DNA from: Lepidodermella squamata
Lineage: Eukaryota; Gastrotricha
Length of the DNA: 64,000 nt
Reading direction: 5' to 3'
NCBI GenBank assembly: GCA_047495785.1
Contig: JBLDXI010000034.1
Span: 992,001-1,056,000, forward strand
Positions 55,840-64,000 of this stretch are shown here, one piece after another. A model generated the notes under the pieces. That model saw only the letters and a list, made by a program, of their open reading frames with translations, did not search any database and was not told the origin of the DNA. Position numbers and translations under genes: made by a program. Position 1 is the stretch's first letter. Each line of letters opens with the position of its first letter.

Positions 55840-58360
55840 TTAGTGGCTACAACAGCAGTTGAATACCCACCATCGACAACGCAAACCATAATCGCTAGCT
55901 TTCAGCCCATTTTTGTCTCGCAGCGAACGATTAGCCCCATGCGCCAGTAGAACTGAGATGATTTTGCGATAATCTTTCTCACACATCCTTCGGGTCATTG
56001 ATGTGTCCTTCGGCGAACCGTCAGGTCGAATTTCGAGCGAATTGTACTCTCGATGAATTTGATTGTTGTTCAAAATGTTAGCTTCCAACGCATACATCAG
56101 CGCAGTTTTGCCGTCGATTGTATTCTGCGCATTGACCTTAGCGCCTCGTCTAATAAGAGACTCGATCAAATGCACTTCGCCTACCGCTAACTTCGCAGCC
56201 AACATCAGTAGAGTCATTCCAGTCGAAGATTGAACCTCATTCGGGTCTGAAATTCGATCGACTATCAAAGAAGCCTCCCTAAACAATAGGCTTGTTAGTA
56301 GATGGCAAAGCAACGAATGGCCATTGTCGAATGTCACATTCAATTCAGCTCCGTGTTCTATTAGGATTTTGAACATTTCGAAAACGTTCAAGCTGCCAAT
56401 TCCCAGACAAACAGCTGCCATCAATGGAATCATATTTTCAGAATTGCGCGTCTCCAGAGTTTCATCAGCTCCTTTTTCCAACAATAATTTTACTAAGAGA
56501 TACCTGTCACTGTTTTCGACTAGCGATGTTGAGCAAATTGTGATTAGCAGCGGCGTCATTGAAGACGTCGAGACATAATTCAAGTCAGCTCCAAATTCAA
56601 TCAACAAGCTAGCTGTTTCCAGATCACATTGTTCGCAGGCAATCATCAAAGGTGTAAAACCGAGGTCTGACTCAGCATTTAAGTCAAAATTTCGCTCCTT
56701 CAGTGCGTTGAGGGTGCCATAGCCAGCTTTAAAGAAAGCTCTAAAAGCATCATTATTCGCCTTCATGAAATTTTCAGGTTGCGAGTTGTATAGCAGGAAG
56801 AAATACGCATGAAAATTGCGTGCAAAAACGTGGACAGAATTTTCGCCATTCTCATCTCTGATGTCGATGTCGGCGCCGTATTGAATGAGTAGGTCAATGG
56901 CTTCAAGGTTACCTTTGGAAACAGCCATGTGAAGAGCAGGTTTAGAAGCGTTGTTAATCCTGGCGCCGTTATCCAGCAAAAGCCTCACGTTATCTAAATG
57001 GCCGGCTTTGATAGCCGATTTCAATGGTGAATTTCTATAGATGTCTTCTAGGTTCGGATTAGCGCCATGGCGAAGCAGTTGAAGCAATATTTCACTGTCG
57101 CCAAGTCCAGCTGCGATAATTAAAGGTCGCGATAGGGGAAATCCGTTGACTACTATTGTTCCTTTTTCAAGTAAAGAAGTTAATTGTTCAATATTTCGAT
57201 CCAAGAACAGGTTGTCTACTAAGTCGGTGTCTGATATCTGAAACGAACCGGAATTGATTGTAGTTTGTGACGTATAATAGGACACCGAACTAAGAGGTTT
57301 TCGGACACGAAAAACTGAAGTCAGACTTATAAGGCAAAGTTTATAGTTTCAAATTTAGTGAGTTGAATCATGTCATTATTTTCCGCCCCAATATTTCTTG
57401 TGCTATTTATGTTGACTTTTGATCAAATCACGCAAATCACGCAAATTTTGAGCAATTGCTGCAGTTTAATCATCCGCATTCATCTTCAATGATGCATCTC
57501 ATCGAAAACACTAATTTTTGCCATGATTAAAACTTGAACTAATTAATTTTTAATTTTTTAATTTTAATTATTTAACAAATTCGAATGGAGCCCCGTCATT
57601 TTAATTGTGTAGGTTGCAAAATTTTCAGAATATTCATGAGCAGAAAAGCGAACATGTCTTTTTGTCAGCCGACGGGCTCCGAGTGCGGCGTGCGGCGTCC
57701 TATGTACTTTACTTATTTACATAACTTTATTCTCCCCTACTTCTTTCACTTCTCCATAAAGCTTCAATAAAGTTTCAATAAAGCTCAAGATTGGAAAAAA
57801 TAGAAGATTCGGCGAAAACTTTAAGCGTCGATTTTGAATGAAGCAATCAATCTCACCTTCAGTTTTTGGAGTTTTTCAGCTTTGTTCGGAGTAGTGAAAA
57901 TCAGCCTGAACTCGTTATCCGAGTAAACATAGTCAATTTGATCCAGATCAAACACCGTCCACAATTCATCTGTCCCGTTGCCAAGACGCACATTTGCGCT
58001 GCTGTTACTTAGTTTCGCGAAAATATCTTGTAAATATGCTGAACTGCATATTCCGAGTTTCAAGCCAAGAAACTTTGCCTGTGACCACATCGTGTCTATA
58101 TCTATACTGGCAAGCCGCCTACAGCATGATTCATGCACTTCTGTATTGTGCCAAAACGCGTCGGATCGTCGGATCTTATCACCGATAGCCAGCTTTAAAA
58201 AACGAGTAAAATTCGAATACATAGAAGAATTACCCTAATGCTGGTAGTGAATTTACCGTTTGCACACCAATGAACAGGTAATAAAAATGACTCGGCTAGG
58301 AAGGAGGAGAAATATTTTCGAATTGATTTCATAGGGCAGGCTGCTGATAACATCAGCCAT
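55840..58360 (-). pseudogene. FA6: F-box-ankyrin gene with ruined linker exon
   Basis: Closest to FA3. Exon 1 (58360-58257) is an intact F-box start (MADVISSLPYEINSKIFLLL...VCKR). The linker exon (58198-~58145) has lost about 120 bases and has a tandem GATCCGAC duplication (CGACGATCCGACGCG), and the remaining piece is out of frame. Exon 3 (58078-57857; GLKLGICS, LWTVFDLDQ, EFRLIFTTPN) and the final exon (57237-55840; 466 codons, about ten ankyrin repeats, tail FNCCCSH) are fully open. Skipping the linker exon does not restore frame. So the F-box cannot be joined to the ankyrin part by any splice I can see; an N-terminally shortened product would need another start. Confidence 0.75.
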
Positions 58361-59541
58361 TTTCTACGCTACGAAACTGAAAGGTTCAATCTGAAATATT
58401 CCAACCTATTTTATACAAAAGAGAGTAAAAAGAACAGCATTTGGCAATAATATTATAAATTAAGCCATATAATCAATGATTCGGCGAGATATCGTTAGCG
58501 GCGTTGAAATACTCGGATTTAGACTTGTTTACATCCGTTTCAATGTCACGGGTGACAAGTAAAAAGCGGTTTTTTTCAACGTGAATGAAGAGGCAAAATC
58601 AAAACACTTTTTACTTGTCGCCTATCACCTTGAAATGGAAGTAAACAGGCCTAAATCCGAGTTATTCAACGTCGCTATCGATATCAATTTGATCGGATAG
58701 GTACATGCAAGGTGAATCACGTAGTGTTCGATGTTCGATTGTGAACATAAGGGGCCGCCCGATTAAAACGTGATACTGTTGCGCACCAGCATGGGCGCTT
58801 GGCCGTATCAATCACGCATTATTATTTCTTTTATCAATTGCCTATCTGACCAGCCTACACATTCGGAAAATGTAACACGCAATGGTCGCCGGAATTTAAA
58901 TCACGTAAACAAGATTTAGCGCTGTCCAACAATGCTAACAATATTTCATTTCAGCTTGATTCACAACATTTTAGTACAGTAGAAAACGGCAGAACCTCGA
59001 TTGCCCAGCGGTGCCAAAACATTCTGATTGGGCATCTGAATTGGACGGGAAATCTGATGGGTAGTACAACTTGCTTCTGCGAGTCGCTGCTTAATTTTCA
59101 CATTCCGGTCTGGCGAGAGTCTGCTGACGAGGGATCGAGGTTTCACGGTAGCTCGACATCATTTCGTGACACTTGTCACGACTATATTTTGACAGGAAGT
59201 CATCGATTGATGACTAGACAGCTAATTGGCTTCGCCCGCCAAATGGGCAAAGAATAGTAAGTAGCACGTGTGTTCCGGCTCTTTAACACGTAATTCAGCT
59301 ATAAATAACATGAATAACAGTGAAAAGTGGGGAACTAGGTTTACAATTGTGAAATGAAGTATACCTATGGATCATCCCTCATTGATGCAGAAACTATGCC
59401 GCTGTCCCCTGCCAAAAGTCTATAAAATGTCTATTTTCTAAGGCTATGCAGTTCAAAGGCTCCAAACTAAACCTTAACTATAGTTCGATACTTCATTTGA
59501 AATTTTCAATAATTGTTTTCAGAACCTTACGAATCTTTCAT
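58361..59541. other. intergenic, duplicate of 45169-46850
   Basis: Contains the MITE at 58490-58682 and sequence shared with the region between FA3 and S2. The S4 promoter lies at its right end. No gene seen. Confidence 0.55.
58490..58682. mobile_element. MITE with ATCGTTAGCGGCG / ATCGATAGCGACG ends
   Basis: Inverted arms of about 35 bases (left ATCGTTAGCGGCGTTGAAAT, right inverse ATCGATAGCGACGTTGAATA, then shared ACTCGGATTTAG). The paralogous block at 45560 has an uninterrupted GAAATATCAATATGG here, so the site is empty there. Same terminal signature as 45617-45806 but a different interior. Confidence 0.8.
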
Positions 59542-59896
59542 ATGAGGGCACTATCTTGGGTAGCTCTATCCCTCATTTGCCTCCTCAATGACATCGCGGC
59601 CGCGAAGTTACCGCCAATGGTTGAAAGTTGGTCATCATATTTTTCGGCATGAATTTGTATTTTTTATGCTTTCAATGTTACTTCACCGTATAGTAACTCG
59701 AGCCATGCTTTCGAAAGACGAAACTTCTGCTCGGCAACTCGCTGCGACACTTCGCCAGAGCCACGAAGAGTGCGCGATGAAGTTATGTATGCAAGTGTTC
59801 AGCTCGTCGACAATATGCCTATCTCAGGGCGCGTTTTACGTCTGGGCGAGAATGCTGGCGAAACAACTGGCGAAAGACAGGTCGAAATGTATATAA
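59542..59896 (+). CDS. S4: small secreted four-cysteine peptide
   Basis: Exons 59542-59626 and 59694-59896 with a 67-base phase-1 intron; 95 residues. Signal peptide MRALSWVALSLICLLNDIAA, then AKLPPMVE. Cysteine pattern as in S1 (EECAMKLC, STIC, final KCI) and the same helix GAFYVWARMLAKQL. The donor is GTTGGT rather than the GTGAGT of S1/S3, so splicing may be weak; unspliced reading hits a stop 9 codons past the donor. It is the intact counterpart of the broken S2. Function unknown. Confidence 0.7.
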
Positions 59897-61600
59897 CCGG
59901 AAAACTTTGAGCTTGAGCCTCACTTCACTTCATTATTACACCTGTGATCATTTGATCAACGTCGATATTTAACCCAGATCAATAAAACTTTTCTATTTTT
60001 CCTTCAACCAGAATTAAGTAACCAGAAACTGGTTTCCTCGTGGGTTTTCTCTCTTCAGAAGGGCTGAGTTTTTCTTGGGACGTTCTCGATTGTTCTGAAG
60101 CCATTAGATCGAAGAGTGATGAACCATGGCAACTATGAGCGTGAATGACGTGTGAACGTTTAATAAGTCAGCCGCTTTGTTTGAGAGCATATTTTATTGT
60201 TTATTGAAACGCACTTTCCGCACTTATTCGCATTTATTGCATAATGGCATAATTCAAGCCATACGGAATGGCATACGGAACTGTCGAAGTGAAACTAATT
60301 CAATCATCTATTTCCAGCTCATAATTGATAGAATGGATGTGCAATTGTTCTATTAATTAGTGCATTCATTTAGATGGTGAATTAATTTTTTTCCAAATAA
60401 GCTCGCAGAAGCCGTAATAGGTTTTGGTGGACCAGGCTAAAAATAGAGCAGAATTGTGCAGGACCACTTCCTAGGCTCGGTATCTCGGCTCCCATTTAGG
60501 AACGAAGAACAAACATATTTAAAAGTGGAACACAACTTCAAAATAAGTACCTATTAGATAGTATTATTAACCTCAAATTCGGCTCTGTTTAAGGTTCCAA
60601 GGTTTAAGTGCTCGAAGAACCGCGAACAACAATTTTACATTCTTAACTGATTGACTGTTCCAAATCTGTTAGGCGTTCTCCGTTTGATCTGAAACTATTT
60701 TCCCAACTCGGAGATCATTGTGTTGCCATTTTAAATACCTAACATTGATTCTGAGTCCTTTTTGTTTTCCCGAGAAAAGTAAGCCATGGATTTATTCGAC
60801 AGTATTAGAAACTTTTCCAGCAAACTGTCTTTTGAACGAATTGAGGATATTCGACAGTTTGTGAACTAGGTGTCTCCTCCATAAAAAGGAGACAATCTAA
60901 TTTCGCAATGCTTCAAAATCCCAGACTATCAGACAATTTCTTTCGCCGATTGAAATAGAATCTTCCGATCCTTTGCCATTCAATTAAGTGACCTTTTTAT
61001 TTGTAAATGAAAATTGTTTCAAGTCTGACAGGCTTTTCGACAATCAGGGCCGAAAATAGTAATTTAAACCGACGTGATCAGCCCATCTTCAAAGCCAATC
61101 ATTCTTAACGTGATCGACTCGTTTTACACGTGTGTCTTTCGATTCATACCGATTGCGCGGAGTAATTCCAGCATGACATGCAAATAACAGCTAACAGCTA
61201 AAATTAGAAATTAGTCACTTAGTTCACCAGATTGTAATGTAATGGTCCCGATCCCATGCACACTTCCATTAATGATACACCGTGGTTTCAATATTTAGAG
61301 AATACATTTTTTGAAAAATAAAATGGATGTGGCTATGTGAACACAGGAAAAGTGTATCGCCCAATGGCTATGCGTACACAATGTGCTTGACACACAGCCA
61401 AATTTAAGCGCGCGCTGTGTTCAAGTAGCCAATCACGCACACACAATGTGTATAGCCATGTCCAAATAAAATTAAAAGGAAGTTCAACAACACAATCCAT
61501 TCAATCGTAAATAAAAATAAGAGAGAGTAAAACTGCCGATTACAACAGCAAAACTGCAGGTTCAAATCCAAGTTGTATGAACATGGCGTGCAACCAGGCT
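59897..61600. other. intergenic, weak foldback only
   Basis: AATAAA for S4 near 59980. A GGCTATGTG / CACAATGTGTATAGCC inverted repeat (about 61325-61470) resembles a degenerate foldback element. No gene seen. Confidence 0.5.
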
Positions 61601-64000
61601 TTAGGCGACAACGTTGAAAGATCCGATGACAAAATCAAAGTCTAAATCCTTGTGGCGGAGAAGAAAAATATGAACAAACAAGAATATCAGAATGCCAAAT
61701 AAGAAAACGTAGAAATCGATAACACGAATCAATCCGATTCTGCCATTAAGGAATTTTCTCTGTCGTCTGATTGAGACATTTGGATCATAGTAAGATGCAG
61801 CAATCCACAACATCACCAGGCTGTAAATAGTCGCGGCGATGCAAAACCAAGTCAGACCCTGAACTAGCTTGCTGAGAAGAGTGTCATACGGCTTTTTCGG
61901 AACTTCGTTCAAAATCGCACTCTGCATGACGGTCATGGTTAGAAGAACAGTAACAGAAAATGCAGCTCGATCTGGTAAATCTGGCGGCATCATCAATAAG
62001 AACAAATTTAAGGAGGCGAGGGTCGATGATGGGATCGCGAAATTTTTCACGTAATACCACGGAATCCTGCGTAGCACCGCCGTAAATTTGAATGTTGAAA
62101 CGTAAAAGCCCTTGTAGAAAACCTGACCTGTCGAATTATTGGTCGAGAACAAGGTCCAACTGTCCCCGGACTGTGAATGCTTGAAATCGAATAGAAGGGA
62201 TGCGCTGTCAACACGCACAACGTTGACGTCTCGCTCAAGGGAGAATTCGAAACTGCAGTTTTGGGTGTCGAATGGAAACAAATGAAGGGATAGCTCGCAG
62301 CTTGCCTCGAATAAGCCCTCTTTTTGCCAGTAAAATTCGAATGTTCGGTTAATTGTTGGCACCTTTGATGACATCATTATCAAATAATCGTCATTGATGA
62401 TCATGTTTCGCATTTGGAGGTGTGAGTTGGCTGCTGATAGAAAGCGGATCTTCGGTAGCCACAAATTACTGAGATTGTCGATGTAAATGGTTTCGAAGTT
62501 TCTACCGGTTGGTAGAGCGGGCGAAGAGAACCAGGGGCATGTATTCACTCGCCAATATAGAACCATCAGAGCTTTCACGGTTATGATTTCGTTAACTGTG
62601 TCTATTTCATTCAACCCCGATACTTGAAAGCCAATCTTCACCTTGAGGGGAGCATCGTAATTTGTTGAATTTTCGAAATTGCGTGGTGCGTAGACGGAAG
62701 AATTGAAATGCCCACATCTTCTCTGAATCGCTGTCATGTTATCGATGTAGTCGAATTGCGGGGTTTCGAAAATAGGTACCATTCTCTCTGCAATTGAGTT
62801 GCCGCTTGAGTAGGTTGTATTCTCGGATACCAGTCGGCCACATGCGTTGCTCAAGTTGAACACTTCTTGCTTGTTTAAAGCAATGTTGTAGAAATAGAAA
62901 CAAGCAAATTGCACGTCTCCCATCGGAGCCAGCAACTGACTTCCGTTTTCAAAGCCAATGCCTACGTCCATCGAAAGTTTGTCAATCCATTCGCCATCGA
63001 TTTGCGTCTCCCTGAAGAATAAGCAGTGATCTGAAACATAATTGTTAATTGTTACAGTAATTTCATAGATCACTACGTTCTCTATGAGTAATTTCTATGT
63101 GAAATGTTGTGCTTTGTGCGCCAGTAGGATCCCTGAACTAAGGGGCATTTCCTACCTAAAATTAATCAAAGGTTCCCCCTTTGGTTCATTTTGGGGTTTC
63201 CACCTTGTCCTTGGGAGTACGACATCTTCCATTACCCCGGTACTTCGTGTACTGATTTGCGCCTTTCGCTTCTGTGGTAATAATTACCGTAAATTCCCAA
63301 ATACAAGCCCAGAGTGCACTACAATGAACATCAAAGTGCCAAAAAGAAGTGCCGCCTGGGCTTGCATTTGGGAATTTACGGTAAATTAAATGAACTCACT
63401 TGGTGATCGAAGTTCCAATTCGTAGTTGACCGCAAGTGCGTAGAGCGAGCAGTTTGTCGCAAGGACGTTAGAAGTGATTGCAAAAAACGTCCAGGTTTCG
63501 AGGTGTTCATATAACACCCCAAACGATTTGCCTGCCCCATAGGCAAAATCTGTCATTGATAATCCGGTATCTGCTATGGGGGCGAAAACGACAGTCGGAA
63601 GAGAGCTGTTCGAACCACAGAACACAGTGAGTAAACCAAAAATAGTAACAATGCCATGTCCTTTCCCGCATGTCGATGACTTCATGTAGAATGCGAGCGT
63701 GAACCCGGAGCGCGGTCGTGGCAGGCCGTCGTAAGCAACCAAGCCACCAATTCGATTAATGATATATGTAGTCATATTTAACGCAATGCTACCCTGCGCA
63801 TATGGTCCTTCAAATTTCATCAGCTTCGTGTTGTAAGAGCTGGGTTGGCGAGGCACGATGATGTCACCAGCCCCGTTCCAGCCGAGTAGATTCGAATCGA
63901 ATGAAAGCGACCAAAATCCGATGAGATTCTCGCGACGTAGGATCTCCGTCATGTCTATTCCGTCGAATTTGCCCATCAATGCCCATCTAACTGCGTTCCG
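61601..64000 (-). CDS. LamG-like domain fused to a Cys-loop ion channel subunit (5' end beyond window)
   Basis: Two visible exons, 64000-63400 and 63030-61601, joined across a 369-base intron that splits an Asn codon; ~675 residues in the window and still open at the right edge. The first ~270 residues look like a LamG/concanavalin-like beta sandwich: LIGFWSLSFDSN at the start, ETWTFFAITSN in the middle and DVQFACFYFYNIALNKQEV..LSNACG at the end. Then comes the ligand-binding domain with Cys-loop CELSLHLFPFDTQNC, and M1-M4 (RAAFSVTVLLTMTVMQSAIL is M2). The M3-M4 loop is only ~27 residues. A pentamer of such subunits would display five LamG heads outside the cell, perhaps to bind glycans or matrix. 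Ion and ligand unknown. The intron holds two MITEs. Confidence 0.85.
63105..63256. mobile_element. hAT-like MITE, copy f, in the LamG-channel intron
   Basis: Left part GCGCCAGTAGGATCC, right end inverted CAGTACACGAAGTACCGG, and the family interior CCCCCTTTGGTT. The ends have diverged and target duplications are uncertain. Confidence 0.5.
63286..63388. mobile_element. small foldback element with ~29-bp arms
   Basis: Arms TTACCGTAAATTCCCAAATA (continuing ...AAGCCCAG) and its inverse differ at about one position, with ~45 bases between. It ends 5 bases from the donor-side exon boundary, so the hairpin sits next to the 5' splice site of the intron. Confidence 0.75.

Noticed and set aside
61551-61572. 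GGTTCAAATCC resembling a tRNA T-arm
   Set aside because: No matching stems upstream for a cloverleaf.

Overview
The window is nuclear DNA from a small animal with a compact genome. Evidence: GT-AG introns, many of only about 45-70 nt, often with a short TTTCAG/TTTTAG acceptor; AATAAA signals; intronless transporter and receptor genes; and animal-only families (C-type lectins, Cys-loop receptors, a GABA-B-like class C receptor, spinster, SLC41, SLC46). An ecdysozoan (nematode or tardigrade) fits best, but no gene here fixes the phylum. There are no bacterial or organellar genes, no CRISPR array and no tRNA or rRNA gene that I could support.

Left part (1-23 kb): the 3' part of a two-lectin-domain gene (CLEC-A, +) and a complete twin about 16 kb away on the other strand (CLEC-B, 22548-19611). 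Between them lie an orphan 8-TM protein, a four-exon spinster transporter, a two-exon SLC46-like transporter, a small secreted protein, a PAN/apple-like secreted protein and several foldback repeats.

Middle part (23.8-33.3 kb): a membrane-protein block. It holds two more SLC46-like genes (one with a single-base frameshift), a Cys-loop receptor, an SLC41 Mg2+ transporter, and, divergent from it, an intronless class C receptor. A fragment of a fourth SLC46 gene sits in the promoter of the Cys-loop gene.

Right part (33.9-59.9 kb): the most unusual region. Six F-box + ankyrin-repeat genes (FA1-FA6), plus a decayed seventh at 18.9 kb, are mixed with four copies of a small secreted four-cysteine peptide gene (S1-S4). 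All FA genes share the order F-box exon, linker exon, a ~76-residue conserved unknown domain in its own exon, then about 10 ankyrin repeats and, where complete, a cysteine-rich tail. FA3 and FA4 read intact; FA1, FA2, FA5 and FA6 are each damaged differently, as is S2. The array grew by tandem and segmental duplication: one junction carries a copied tail of the class C receptor gene, and block S1-FA3-S2 is paralogous to S3-FA6-S4. By analogy with known F-box proteins the FA products would be substrate adaptors of SCF (SKP1-cullin-F-box) ubiquitin ligases, with the ankyrin repeats choosing the target; their targets and any link to the secreted peptides are unknown.

The window ends in a Cys-loop receptor carrying an N-terminal LamG/concanavalin-like domain, cut by the right edge. 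Non-autonomous DNA transposons are frequent: a hAT-like family (TIR CAGKGTGCGAAGTA, 8-bp target duplications, one nested pair), an ATCGTTAGCG-ended family with filled and empty sites between the duplicated blocks, and a 58-bp-TIR element with a 9-10 bp target duplication.
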